NCBI GenBank assembly: GCA_030522415.1 | Contig: CM060114.1 | Location: 29,888,804 to 29,952,803 of the forward strand | From: Channallabes apus | Taxonomy: Eukaryota; Chordata; Actinopteri; Siluriformes; Clariidae | Length of the DNA stretch: 64,000 nucleotides | Direction: 5' to 3' | In this document: piece after piece, positions 1 to 10,918 of the stretch | How the letters are laid out: each line of letters begins with the position of its first letter | Position numbering within the stretch: position 1 is the first letter of the stretch | Made by a program: the position numbers and the translations under genes | Notes under the pieces: model-generated | Seen by the model: the letters and a program-made list of their open reading frames with translations, nothing else | What the model was told of the DNA's origin: nothing | Database searches by the model: none

Positions 1-540
1 GCACCATTCTGATTAAACTTGTTGTGCATGGAAATCCCAGGAGATCAGGAGTTACAGAAATACTCATGCCAGCACATCTGGCAGTAACAACCATGCCAAG
101 GAGCAGAATAACTGAGATTATATTTTTTTCCCTCATTCTGATAAATGACCTGGGGTTGCTGTCCTTATGACGTGCATGACCGTTACAGGTGTTCCTAAAG
201 TTATTAATTAATTACTAATTACAAATTATACAAATTATTAATGATACAGAATCCCACCAAAAAAAATATTTATGTGGTTGTTTTGCACCCATACATTATC
301 CAGGCTGACTGACACAATACAAAACTTGTTGAAGTTGCTCTCTTCTTGAGTTCTTGGTGTTGAGTCTTCCGATTCCTTTGTCATATAATTCTGTGGTCAT
401 ATATAGAAGGATTTAAAACAATAGCTTACAGCTCATGAAAATAAAAATAAATATCTAAAAATATTAAAATATTTAACTGTGTACTGTATAAATACCATGG
501 TCCTCCGAATCTAGAGAAGAAACACCTGACCGAACAATAC
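1..540. other. Gene-free repeat-like sequence
   Basis: 1-115 resembles a dispersed fish repeat (GAGATCAGGAGTTACAGAAA); 36290-36420 may hold a distant relative. The rest is AT-rich with no frame or RNA gene that I can support. Confidence 0.4.
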
Positions 541-625
541 AGACGAGCTGATGGCTGCTATCAAAGCAACCTGGTCTTCAGTAACGCCTCAGCAGTACCA
601 CAGGCTGATTGCCTCCATGTCATGT
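541..625 (+). mobile_element. Tc1 transposase 3'-end fragment
   Basis: The translation AAIKATWSSVTPQQYHRLIA is the C-terminal segment of a Tc1-type transposase. It abuts the mariner relic on its right. Confidence 0.65.
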
Positions 626-1395
626 CCATCTGTCAACAAGTTTTCATAATCCTTCATTAATACAGTAAATGTTTTAGTTTGAGCTGTGAGCCATAAATGC
701 ACCGCTGTCTTCACTTCTTCTTCAGAAGTGAATCTTTGTCTTTGTAGGACTGCTTTTAGGGACAAAACAGGTGAAAGTCTGATGGAGCAAGATCAAGACT
801 ATAGGGAGGATGTGTAAAAAATGACAGAGTTTAACCTTTTAGCAAACTCAGCATGACTACGGAACAGCATACAGCCACAACTTTCCTGTCTCTCACAGCA
901 CGTACTCTGGCCTTAAAGGAGCAACCCCACATTAATAAAAGAAACCATAACCTATCATCATAACAGGATGCTTTAGCACTTCAAAATGCGGTTTTTGCAG
1001 AGTGTCAACAGAAGTGTGCGGATGTCCTCTGCACTCCTCTGTATTTAATCCGAAGTTTAGGCTTCTGGAAACTTTTTGTCTGATAATTTTCCCATACTGG
1101 CCCTTGAGAATCCCAGAAAACTGTAAGCATTAATGGATTCTTCAGCCGATGGTTGATCTTTGAACTTTTTCTCGGTCAGTGATTGAGGATCTTTCTGTTC
1201 CATACTCTGACATTTACTCTCCAGCTCACTGTGATGAATCAATGTCTCGTCACCAGTAATGATTCTTTGTAAGAAACTTTCACCTCCCATAGCATTTCGG
1301 GATAATTGATACAGGATATTTACAGGATAAAGCATTAGGCATACAGTACTTCTTCATGACATGAAGTGCAGATGCTATTTCAGTTACAGAGTTTG
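615..1395 (-). pseudogene. mariner-like transposase relic
   Basis: On the minus strand, pieces of a mariner transposase run in order: FLQRIITGDETLIHHSELES (the first catalytic aspartate motif), a KFKDQPSA/FLGFSRASMGKL stretch, YSLDLAPSDFHLFCP (the third catalytic position motif, SPDLAPSDFHLF type), and the C-terminal KTxxLTDG region. Several stops and frameshifts interrupt it. Confidence 0.75.
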
Positions 1396-1725
1396 GAATC
1401 TGTTCTGAACATAAAGTTGAATTTGGCAGCATTTGTTTTCTGGCCTTAAGTCAAAAATTTTATTACGGAAGTCCTTAAGTTGAAGAGCTTAACAAAAAAA
1501 ACTAACATTACGTGATGCATGTCACTTCTGTGTGTGTGTGTGGCAAGGGAAAGGATGTGGTCCTATTTTAATCTTTAAAGTCAAGAAGTTCCTCTTTAAG
1601 GGTGACTAGGCTTTTTGTCGTTGATTGTCATTTCGAATGTTTTCCCCATGTCCCTGAAATTTGCTAAATTGATAGGAAAATCTGGGTGTAAATGTGCATG
1701 TGAAATTGAGAATGATTTTTTTATA

Positions 1726-1860
1726 TACAGTATAGTAATACAATACAGTATAGTAGTACAATACAGTATAGTAATATAACACAGTATAGTAATATAACAC
1801 AGTGTAGTAATATAATACAGTGTAGTAATATAATACAGTGTAGTAATAGTATTGCAACAC
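1726..1860. repeat. Short tandem array of AGTATAGTAATACAATAC-like units
   Basis: About seven 18-19-bp units alternating ACAGTATAGTA and ACAGTGTAGTA. It explains the tyrosine/threonine-repeat open frames here. Confidence 0.9.
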
Positions 1861-1913
1861 ACAGGTGGTGATGGAGCCGGTACTTGGGCCTGCTCATAAT
1901 GTGTACAGGTCAC

Positions 1914-2185
1914 GAGGGGCCTGGAGCCTATCCCGCGAGGTGGGATACACCCTTAACGGGGTGCCAATCCATCACAGTGCACACACACACAAACACTCAC
2001 TTCACACACAACGAGAAGTTTGGGAATGCTCATTAGCCTAATTTTCATGTCTTTAGACTGTTGAAGGAAACCAGACCACATGGAGGGAACCCACCAAGCA
2101 CGGGGAGAACTTCTTGCACACAGACCCGAGGCGGGAATCAAACCTTCGACCCAGGAGTTGCAAGGCCTCAGTGCTAACCACTAAT
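1914..2185 (-). mobile_element. DANA-like SINE copy
   Basis: The modules GGGGCCTGGAGCCTATCCCG, GTGCCAATCCATCACAGTGC and the head (minus strand GTGGTTAGCACTGAGGCC) are recognisable, with moderate decay. Confidence 0.75.
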
Positions 2186-2189
2186 CCAA

Positions 2190-3120
2190 ATCGTTTTATA
2201 TTTATATAAATATACAAGAACAATTCATTCATCTAATATTGATGAAAGGACATGAAGAAAACATATCAGTGACTCTGCTCAGAGACCTACCGCAACATTA
2301 AAGGAGCTGCCCGGAATATCTGACTTCCTGCTCAATTTCGACATGTGACAACTTGTCACAACTTCACATGTTTAGGCTATGAGGTGGGGTGACTAGACAG
2401 AAGTATCTATCACAAAATATGAATTGATAAAACGTAAAATGTATTATATTCTGGTGAGATGGTGAGGCAATATTATCCAGGGGTCAGTAAGCTTTTTCTT
2501 GCATTTATTCATCTAATGATGATCTGTTTTCACTAAATGTAAGATCGGGGTAAATGTAGTACATTTAATAATGAATGAGATTTTTTTTCTTTTGGGGGGG
2601 GGGGATATGAGTTTTTCTAACAGATCAATATCTCACCCACCCATTCTCCACAGTGCTTATCCAGTACAGGGTCAGGAAAGGCTAGGAGTCTATCCCAGGC
2701 AACTCAGGAAATAAAGTAGTCCCACCCAAAGGCAAGTAGCGAACCCTTGACCCTGAAGGTGTGAGGCCACAGTACTCAACACTACACCATTGTGCCCCCT
2801 AATAGATCAACATTTTAAACAATATTTGATGAACATATACATTCTTGCTCTGACCTAATAAACCATATTTATGATTGTATTATTGCTCAAAACCATACGA
2901 CTACCCATAGGGCTTTCGCTCATTGGATGTTTTCATTTGTTACAGTACATATTTCTCTGTCACTGTTCACAGCTGTTAACTCATTGTGTTATTCCGGCAA
3001 TTAATTGTTCCAGACAATTAAATTGATGCAGATGATAAACTAACCATATCAGATCAGAACCTAGAATACTTTATTCCCCTTGAAAAGAATTAACTATTGT
3101 TTTAGAATGACACTCATCTC
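2190..3120. other. Gene-free stretch
   Basis: AT-rich with a G run at 2596-2604. At about 2640-2805 there is a minus-strand SINE-like segment (GTGCTTATCCAGTACAGGGT to ACTCAACACTACACCATTGT). I see nothing else. Confidence 0.4.
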
Positions 3121-3390
3121 TTGTGTAAAGTCATCAATCTGGGGATTAGATCCTACACTGACACATTTTCTCAAGCAGATAGTACCAGCAATAACGGAAC
3201 CCCTATTATAATAGTTAACTCTTCACTCAGCAGTGGGTTTGTATTAAAATCTTTTAAATTAGCAGTTATTAAACCACTTACAGTATTAAGAGACCTGACC
3301 TTGAAACTGTCAGCTGTCCGACTACAGGCTGATAACAGACACTCCCCTTTATCTCTAAGATCCTGGAAAAGTTACAGTAGTAGTGCCGCA
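3121..3390 (+). mobile_element. Old L2-type LINE fragment
   Basis: Frame-shifted translation preserves the segment just upstream of the RT fingers (AVIKPL...LRDLTLKLSAVRLQ... and ...LSLRSWKSY). This corresponds to the conserved KPxLDPxxLxNYRPISNLPF region of the same family as 15742-17841. It is degenerate. The flanking 3390-4180 may hold further eroded pieces, but I cannot place them. Confidence 0.5.
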
Positions 3391-4185
3391 GTTATGTTCA
3401 TTATATCCGATCTCCTATATATGGCCTGTGAAAAAATACAGTTTAATCTGCTACAGGAAATGGAAAAGAGAACATAATCAACAGAAAACTTCAGAATAGA
3501 ACATTGACTAATACAGTATAACATAAAAATATTGGATAATAACAAATATAAAGGGATATAAGAAAAGCATATAGGACAGCGCTTGGATAAACATCTGAAA
3601 ATACGAGCTCCGTAAACAAATCAGATGAAGAAGCCTGTCACCTCTGAGCGAAACCGCACCTAGTGGGAGATCAGTTTGGGGAATATGGACAGTAGAAAAA
3701 AAATTAACAGTGAAAATAAATGAATAGCACATACAGTAAGAGATATTTACCCATGCTCTGTTAACTAATAATAGAGCTTGTGTTATTAGTGAAAGGAGAA
3801 AGAGTAGAGCAGATCGGGTTGACCTCATACTATCAGTGTGTAAGGAAGCAGAGCGGAACATACCCACTGTGCTTCTCACTGCTGATGAGGTCATTGCTGA
3901 GAAAAATATGAGCAATTTTGATTTGTGAATAACATCATTCTTTGGTTTTCAGACAGCTGAGGACTTTCTCTGACTGCAGTCGTTCAATATTTCAGGACTG
4001 GAATTTCCTACAGTCCACATCAGCCTCCAATAATGAACTGGACTCCATATTAACTTACTGTAAATACATCAACTGTTATACTGAACCTTCATCCACCTAT
4101 TGTTGTACAGTATGACTGCACAACAATCCCTGCTATCCATTTCACCTGAATGAGGACGGGTGAAAGCTCCTCTTCCTACTGACAT

Positions 4186-4350
4186 TCAATTCAATTCAAT
4201 TCAATTCAATTTTATTTATATAGCGCTTTTAACAATGGTCATTGTCTCAAAGCAGCTTCACAAAAATGAAAGAAATTTAACAAAAAATAAATAAATACAT
4301 AAATAAATAAAAAAAAATAAAAAATAAAAAATAAATAAAATAAATTAATT

Positions 4351-4395
<45 letters not shown>

Positions 4396-4712
4396 GAAAA
4401 TAATTGGAAGTGTGTATGTGTGAGAAAAATGTGCAGATAATAATAATGAAACGAATGAATGAAATTTCTCTGATGAGCAAGCCAAGGGTGACGGCGACGG
4501 TGGCAAGGAAAAACTCCCTGAGATGGCATTAGGAAGAAACCTTGAGAGGAACCAGACTCAACAGGGCACCCATCCTCATTTGTGTGATAACAGATAGAAA
4601 TGATACAAGTATAACATCTTGTGTGTTGTGCAGGTGAAAATTCAATATGACAGAAATTATTTAAATTGACATGAAGACCAGTTCAGCATAGGGACGAGTC
4701 AGTAGGTGCAAA
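4186..4712 (-). mobile_element. L2-type LINE 3' tail fragment
   Basis: The minus-strand copy of the same 3' UTR as 17345-17841, with the (ATTCA)n tail at 4186-4210 and the TATATAGCGCTTTTAACAAT segment next to it. Matching sequence ends near 4712. The chromovirus LTR begins only 26 bp further on, in unrelated sequence. Confidence 0.88.
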
Positions 4713-4738
4713 CATCTGACATCTCAAGACAATATGTC

Positions 4739-5115
4739 TGTCAGTGAACTAACCCGGAGTTGACCAGAAGACTTAGCTTTAGCGGTTAGCCCGTGTAGCG
4801 TGGATGGTAAACCCAAACGCGGAAGCAAGCGAGAAGGCAGGATAACCACGCGATTTAATCTAAGGACTCTCACAACAACGGAGCAAGGGAGAAACACAAA
4901 TTTAACCCGCGTCCTATAAACACACACTCTAGACAGAAAGATAACGCAAGATAGTGAGTACTCACGATTTGGAGGCGATACGAGCTGATCCGACATGGGC
5001 AAAACTCAAGACTGAGTGAGGTAGGACGCCATCTTGTCTCCTTTTATGCTTCCTGTTTTTGCGAGCTGGCTTCTTCCGGGTCCTTGTGCCGGTCGCAACG
5101 CGAGTGTGTGTGACA
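4739..5115 (-). repeat. 3' LTR of the chromovirus element
   Basis: 377 bp. Relative to the 5' LTR it lacks one T in the segment that forms the self-priming complement (around 4989), so the two LTRs are not equivalent there. A purine-rich tract with a run of six G, read on the minus strand, lies immediately to the right (about 5116-5129) and fits a polypurine tract for plus-strand priming. Confidence 0.94.
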
Positions 5116-5552
5116 GTACCCCCCTGTCCAGGACCGACTCCCGACGGTCCCGGGGTGGAGGATACCCGACGACGGTAATCTCTAATAAGGTCGGGGTCGA
5201 GAACGAACCGTGTCGGAACCCACGACCGCTCCTCGGGGCCGTAGCCTTCCCAGTCGACCAGGTATTGGGTGCCTCGACCCCTCGGTCGCGAGTCAAGGAT
5301 CCGGCGAACGGTGTAGGCAGGGGCACCGTCTATGATTCGGGGGGGAGGAGCAGGGGGGGAGGGTAGAATCATTGGAGAGGTGGTGAAGGGTTTGAGTTGT
5401 GAGGTGTGGAATACCGGGTGAATTTGGAGCGCCGCAGGCAGTGACAGGGTTGATCCGGAGGTGAATGCGATAGGGGCCGATGAACCTGGGTGACAACTTC
5501 TTGGACTCTGTGTGGAGATGGAGGTTTTTAGTTGAAAGCCAAACTTTGTCAC
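4962..5552 (-). pseudogene. pol C-terminus: integrase tail and chromodomain
   Basis: After a further frame change near 5440 this frame reads [18 protein letters not shown] and then a chromodomain ([38 protein letters not shown]). The chromodomain defines chromoviruses and in that group helps to target integration to chromatin marks. The true protein would end shortly after RDYRRR; the rest of the frame runs into the 3' LTR. Confidence 0.88.
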
Positions 5553-5557
5553 CTATG

Positions 5558-6763
5558 TTATACAACCGTCCCGGAGGGTGTTGACGGCGATGCTGGGTGG
5601 TGTAACGGGCGTTGGCTCGATGGATGGCTCGGTTGGCTTGATCCCAGAGCCGCTGACACCTGCGGACCAAATGGTACATCAACCTCCGGTTCTTGGTGTT
5701 CGAACATCAGAGGTTGGAAACCGTGACATACCTCGAATGGGCTTAGATTGGTGGCTGAGGAGACGTGGAGGTTGTGGGATAGTTCGGCCCATAGGAGGTA
5801 GCGAGCCCAGGAGCGCTGGCGATCGGCAACGAAACATCTCAGGTAGCGCTCCAGTTGTTGGTTGGCCCGCTCCGTCTGACCATTAGTTTGTGGGTGATAG
5901 TCAGAAGACAGACTACAGGTGGAATGGATCAGATGGCAGAAGGCCTTCCAGAACCTGGCAGTGAACTGGGGCCCCCTGTCCGAGACGATGTCTTTAGGGA
6001 ACCCATGCAGATGGACTACGTGTTCTAACATCAGCTCCGCAGTGTCTTTGGCTGACGGGAGTCCAGCGAGGGCCACCAGGTGTACGGCTTTGGAGAAACG
6101 GTCGATGATGGTCAAGATGGTGGTTTTCCCTTCGGAATCCGGCAGGCCCGTGATGAAATCAACAGCAATGTGCGACCAGGGCCGACGGGGAACGGGAAGA
6201 GGCTGGAGTTCCCCCGAAGGTGTTTGGTTAATAGTCTTGGCCCGGGCGCACACTGGGCATGCCTGGACGAACTCGTTGATGTCCCAGTCCATGGATGGCC
6301 ACCAGAAGGCATGTCGGATGAACCGGATGGAGCGTTGACTGCCTGGATGTCCGGCGATGGGCGAGGTGTGGCCCCACTGTATGACCTCCTCTCTCATAGT
6401 GGGAGGCACATAGAGACGTCCAGGCGGCACACCTGCCGGTTCGTTCTCCGTTGCCTGCGCCTGGCGGACCCTCGTCTCCAGGTCCCAATGGAGGGGTGCG
6501 ACGATCTTGGATGGTGGGAGAACAGGCGCGGGTTCCGTCCGGGGGACGTCTTCCTCATGTTGTCGGGAGAGAACGTCTGCCTTGGTATTTTTGGACCCCG
6601 GACGGTAGGACAGGTGGAAATTGTAGTGCTCGAAGAGCAGCGCCCACCGCGCCTGTCTCGGATTGAGCTGTTTGATATTACGAATGGTAATGAGATTCTG
6701 ATGGTCGGTCCAGATGATGAATGGATCCCTGGCGCCCTGGAGCCAGTGACGCCATTCCTCCAA
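5558..6763 (-). pseudogene. pol: RNase H end and integrase core
   Basis: This is the same frame as the RT piece, separated from it by TAG at 7097-7099 and a second TAG at 6767-6769 inside RNase H. It encodes the RNase H tail (RPGSKNTKADVLSRQH), the integrase zinc-binding HHCC region (HTSPIAGHPG...CPVCARAK), and the D-D-E core with VDFITGLP, SDRGPQF and NGQTERANQQLE. It loses frame near 5700; the continuation is in the frame of 5293-5682. Confidence 0.9.
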
Positions 6764-7096
6764 AGCCTACTTTATGGCCAGCAGCTCGCGGGCCCCTACC
6801 CCGTATCGCTGCTGAGTGGTGTCAAATTTTTTGGAGAAGAAACTGCAAGGGTGCAGTTTCTGATCTGGGCCTCGGTGGGAGAGAACAGCCCCAGCGCCCA
6901 CGTCTGAGGCGTCCACCTCCACAACGAATGGTTTACTGGCGTCTGGATGGAGAAGAATAGGGGCGGTGGTGAAGCGGTGACATAGTTGATGGAAAGCGGA
7001 GACGGCTGCGGGGTCGAGGCTGACTGGATGAGATGATGGGCGGGTCAGAGCGGTTAGGGGTGCTGCAACCGTACTGTAGTCCCGGATAAAGCGACG

Positions 7097-8497
7097 CTAA
7101 AAATTCACAAACCCGAGAAACCGTTGAAGCTGTTTAAGAGTCTTGGGTAGGGGCCAATGACGCACAACCTCTAGCTTCTGCAGGTCCATGGCCACACCCT
7201 GGGACGAGATGACAAAACCCAGGAACGTGGTGGAGCGCTCGTGAAAAGCACACTTTTCCAACTTACAGTACAGTTGGTGCAATCTCTTTAAGACCGCTCT
7301 GACATGTTGGACGTGTTCCTCCGGAGTACGGGAGTAGATGAGGATGTCATCGAGGTATGCAAATGCCCACCGCCCTAGCATATCCCGGAGAACGTCATTG
7401 ATAAAATGTTGGAAGGCGGCTGGGGCATTGCAGAGGCCAAACGGGATGACCAGACTCTCGTAGTGCCCCGTGGGTGTGATGAATGCCGTCTTCCACTCAT
7501 CGCCCTCTCTGATGCGCACCAAGTTGTAGGCGCTCCGAAGGTCCAACTTTGTGAAAATGGTGGCACCCGAGAGAGCGTCCAGGGCAGAGTTGGTAAGAGG
7601 CAGCGGGTGACGATTTTTGATGGTTATGTTATTGAGCCCCCGATAATCGACACACGGGCGAAGTTCGCCCCCTTTCTTTTTGACAAAGAAAAACCCCGCG
7701 GCAGCAGGCGATGAGGACGGCCTGATGGTGCCCTGGCGGAGAGCGTTGGTCACATAGTCCTCCATAGCCTGCGTCTCGGTGGCGGTGAGGGAGTAGAGAT
7801 GGCCGCGGGGAGGCACGGAGCCGGGCTGAAGGTCAATCGCCAGATCGTAAGGGCGATGTGGTGGAAGGTGGGTGGCAAGTCTCTTACAGAACACTTCCGC
7901 CAGGTCCCGGAAGATGGTAGGAATGGCGTCGGTGTCGACATCGGGGGCCTCGGACTCCCTAGAACACGTCCCAGCCGGTGCTTGGAAGCAGAGTTCGGAG
8001 CAGGTCGGCCCCCACTGGAGGATCCGGTTTTGGGTCCAGGATATGAGTGGGTCGTGTTGAAGTAACCAGGGGTGTCCGAGGATGATGGGTGGTGACAAGA
8101 TGGTGGTGAGGTGAAACTGGATCTGCTCCTGGTGTTCATTTATGGTCAGGGTGACAGGTTGGGTTTGTGCGGTGACGGGGCTGGATGATAGGGGGCGACC
8201 ATCGACTGAGATGATCCGAACCGGCTGGGATAACGCCTCAAGTTTCATCCCTAGTTGCTTGGCGTAATTAGAGTCAATGAAATTTCTGCGGCACCGGAAT
8301 CGATGAACGCAGTACTTCTGACTCGTTTGTGGCCAAACTGGAGGTGTACCTGTACCGCGAGACGGGAGATGTTGGTGGTAACGGGAGAGATCTGAAGGTG
8401 GCCCGGTGAACTTCCCTCGTGTCTCACCGGGCCTGGGTGTTTCCCGGACGGAGGGGGCAGATGGCTCGATGGTGGGCATCTGACCCACAGTAGGCAC
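7097..8497 (-). pseudogene. pol: aspartic protease remnant and reverse transcriptase
   Basis: The 466-codon frame covers the end of the protease ([25 protein letters not shown]) and most of the reverse transcriptase, with [32 protein letters not shown] and the catalytic YLDDILIYS box. The protease active-site codons (DSGA) are present but lie in another frame just upstream of a 1-nt deletion near 8282-8293. The frame ends at TAG 7097-7099, directly before RRFIRDY, where related elements keep an aromatic residue. The same frame continues beyond this stop. Confidence 0.9.
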
Positions 8498-8972
8498 AGA
8501 GTCTCTCTCGAAATCTTCGTGCCCGTTCTGCAGCGGACAAGGAGGCGCGGCCTAGTTGCATGGGTTCCCCGGCTCCCGTGTCAACCACGGCGGGTGGTGG
8601 AGATCCGACAGAGTCAGTGACGGCGGGTCGAGCTTCAGGTAGAGGAAGGTGAGGGAAAGGAGCTGAAGGATGTGGCGGGACATAGGAGAGAACAGGTGAG
8701 GCAGGTGGCAGGGTGCGAGGGGCTGGCTTGGGACGAGACAGCAGACGTTGGTCGATCCGAAGGGCCAGCTGGATGAGGCCCTCGAGCGTAGCCGGTAGCT
8801 CCCGCCCCGCGAGTTCGTCTTTTAGGCGGGAAGCCAGCCCTTCGTAATAGGCTGTCCGGAGAGCGGAGTCTCCCCAGGTGGTCTGGACGGCGAGCATGCG
8901 AAACTCCGCGGTGTAGCGGCTCACGGACAAACCTCCCTGCCGTAGGTGATAAAGTCTCGTGTCGGTCTCCAC
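8424..8972 (-). pseudogene. gag, C-terminal part with CCHC zinc knuckle
   Basis: 182 open codons resume the capsid region (LSVSRYTAEFRMLAVQ) and end with the nucleocapsid knuckle [14 protein letters not shown], a perfect C-x2-C-x4-H-x4-C. This segment is in a different frame from both upstream gag pieces, so gag carries at least two frameshifts plus one stop. Confidence 0.88.
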
Positions 8973-9141
8973 CTCTCCGGGTGCTCAAAGGTGAGTCTTA
9001 GCTGGTGGGTAAACTCATTGTAAGAGTGAGCGGTGTCTGAATCTGATTTGATGACCGCCGTGGCCCACTCAGCTGCCTGCCCGGTTAGCAACGAAACGAG
9101 AAGTGCAATTTAATTAAACTCAAACACCAAATCAAGCGATG

Positions 9142-9456
9142 TTAAAAACACATCACACTTTCCATCCGTGCCATTCCACTTATCCGGTAATGAAATGAAT
9201 ACTTCAGAAGGAGTGGGGGGGTTGGTGCGGCCATACCGACGGAGGCCTGGCTAGCCGCGTCATCGACAGTTGCACGGAGCTCCGCGTTCTCCCGCTTCAG
9301 CTCCGCGACCTCGCGGTGCAAGGCCGCGGTGTCCCGGACGCTTTGGCGTAGAGTAGCGATCTCCGCGCTAAGCTTATCGATTAACACAGCATGCCGGTCC
9401 ACCACGTCGCAAAGGCGTGCATGATCCGCTGGGTTTACCGCGCGAGACTCAGTCAT
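9142..9456 (-). pseudogene. gag, N-terminal part (broken)
   Basis: The frame opens MTESRAVNPADHARLCDVVD directly after the 5' LTR. It contains a leucine/glutamate heptad-type coiled coil (EIATLRQ...EVAELKRENAELRATV) typical of sushi-like Gag. It runs out of frame near 9160-9190. The following frame carries the Gag matrix/capsid region but is stopped by TAA at 9110-9112. Confidence 0.85.
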
Positions 9457-9457
9457 T
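9447..9457 (-). other. Putative self-priming site (PBS) of the chromovirus
   Basis: The minus strand here reads AATGACTGAGT, one base inside the 5' LTR boundary. It is the exact complement of ACTCAGTCATT at 9738-9728 in the LTR, where the transcript is predicted to begin. No tRNA-like PBS starting TGG is present. The Tf1/sushi group is known to prime by folding the 5' end of its own RNA onto such a site. The PBS overlaps the gag ATG at 9456-9454. Confidence 0.65.
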
Positions 9458-9458
9458 C

Positions 9459-9836
9459 TGTCAGTGAACTAACCCGGAGTTGACCAGAAGACTTAGCTTT
9501 AGCGGTTAGCCCGTGTAGCGTGGATGGTAAACCCAAACGCGGAAGCAAGCGAGAAGGCAGGATAACCACGTGATTTAATCTAAGGACTCTCACAACAACG
9601 GAGCAAGGGAAAAACACAAATTTAACCCGCGTCCTATAAACACACACTCTAGACAGAAAGATAACCCAAGATAGTGAGTACTCACGATTTGGAGGCGATA
9701 CGAGCTGATCCGACATGGGCAAAACTCAATGACTGAGTGAGGTAGGACACCATCTTGTCTCCTTTTATGCTTCCTGTTTTTGCGAGCTGGCTACTTCCGG
9801 GTCCTTGTGCCGGTCGTGACGCGAGTGTGTGTGACA
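9459..9836 (-). repeat. 5' LTR of the chromovirus element
   Basis: 378 bp, with TG/CA termini seen on either strand. It is nearly identical to the copy at 4739-5115. It contains the TATA-like box and predicted transcript start (reading leftwards) and is followed directly by the putative self-priming site and gag start. Confidence 0.95.
9761..9768 (-). promoter_or_regulatory. TATA-like box of the 5' LTR
   Basis: The minus strand reads ATAAAAGG. Its first base is 30 nt upstream of position 9738, the first base of the 11-nt ACTCAGTCATT segment. That is canonical spacing for a transcript that starts at or next to that segment. Confidence 0.6.
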
Positions 9837-9942
9837 ATGTCCCTCAAACATTAAATAAATGCCACAATATAGATGTAAACTATATTAGAGCATGAAATTA
9901 TTTAGTTCCATTCCTTTTCTAATAAGTGAATCATGTACAGTG

Positions 9943-10083
9943 CTGTGAAAAAGTATTTGACAAAACTCCTCCACAGTGATGTGAAAGGTTCATTGCCAGT
10001 TATTACAAACGCTTGATTGCAGTTGTTACCATCAAGGGTGGCACAACTTACCCCAAGGGCAAATAGTTTTTCTCAGTACTGTA
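9943..10083 (+). mobile_element. Very short Tc1 deletion derivative
   Basis: The ends CAGTGCTGTGAAAAAGTATT and AATAGTTTTTCTCAGTACTG are imperfect inverted repeats related to the intact Tc1 element. In between is only the 3' end of a related transposase gene (ACAAACGCTTGATTGCAGTT). It is about 140 bp in total. Confidence 0.65.
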
Positions 10084-10469
10084 TTTATTTATTATTTATC
10101 ATTAGTAAATCCTTCACTATACTGCGTAGGCAGACATTTATAATGTGGTTAATCGGAAGCCTAGTTTCAGCTTGTCTAGGCTCATTGTGAGAGAGCGGAA
10201 GGAAGCCTTTATATGTGTGATTTACGGCACAGAGGAAGCCTTGCACTTTAACGCTTTAAGAATGCCTGATAGGAAGTTTGCGGTCATGTCTTCTTCGAAT
10301 GTATGAATAGAATAGGCTTGTGACCTTAAAGTTGAAATAAAGTAATTCTCACAGGCATACCGGTATAGTAGGTTCGATTTTAACCATACAGAGTGTGTGT
10401 ATTTTCCTTTCCTTATAATTCATGGAAAATCAGGTTCATTTTAATTTTTTTTTATTCTTTTTTTTTTGG

Positions 10470-10918
10470 AGGGGGGGGGGGGGTTCCAATTTTCTCCCCA
10501 ATATTAGTCGTGTACAATTCCTCCCTGTCACTAGGGGGCTCCCACATTAAGGCTACCACTACCAGTCAGTTGGGAGGGCCGAAGACTATCACGTGTTTCC
10601 TCCGAACCGCGTGACGCCAGCCGGCCGCATCTTTTTCGAACTGCTTGCTCACGCACCATTAGGGGCGGAATAACACACTCGGAGGACAGCGCTAGCCGCT
10701 CCTTCCGCATGCGCGAGCTCACAGACGCCCTGATTGGCTGTAGAGCCGTCATTAATGTGAGAGCACAATTACCTCTCATCCCTCCCCCCTGAGAGAGCTC
10801 GGCCAATCAGCTCTCTCTTTGCCTCCGGCTGTGAGAGGAAAACAGCATCACCCGGGGTTCGAACCAGCGATCTCCGGATGATAGGGTGAGCGCTTTACCA
10901 CTGCGCCACTCGGAGGCC
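10470..10918 (-). mobile_element. tRNA-derived SINE, second copy
   Basis: Same family and orientation as 50326-50777. The head (CGCAGTGGTAAAGCGCTCAC, B box GGTTCGAACC) is at about 10855-10918. The body shares TCACAGACGCCC and GAGAGAGCTCGGCCAATCAG. The tail is a T-rich run at 10440-10475 with a G run. The target duplication is not clear. Confidence 0.85.

Larger units (their letters stand above)
4739..9836 (-). mobile_element. Chromodomain Ty3/gypsy (chromovirus, Tf1/sushi-like) LTR retrotransposon, inactivated
   Basis: A 5.1-kb element on the minus strand with LTRs at 4739-5115 and 9459-9836 that begin TGTCA and end TGACA. A perfect 5-bp target duplication ATGTC lies at 4734-4738 and 9837-9841. 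Reading order from the right is gag with coiled coil and CCHC knuckle, protease, reverse transcriptase, RNase H, integrase, chromodomain; no env. The LTRs differ by about 7 substitutions and one 1-bp indel over 378 bp, so insertion is fairly recent. Coding is nevertheless broken in gag, protease, RT/RNase H and integrase, so it cannot be autonomous. Confidence 0.95.

Noticed and set aside
4724..5002. 92-codon minus frame (and twin at 9453-9722) as a small protein gene
   Set aside because: It occurs identically in both LTRs and is LTR sequence upstream of or within the transcript leader. There is no evidence of translation.
6080..6907. 275-codon plus-strand open frame
   Set aside because: It is the antisense shadow of the integrase/RNase H region of the minus-strand chromovirus and has no recognisable domain of its own.
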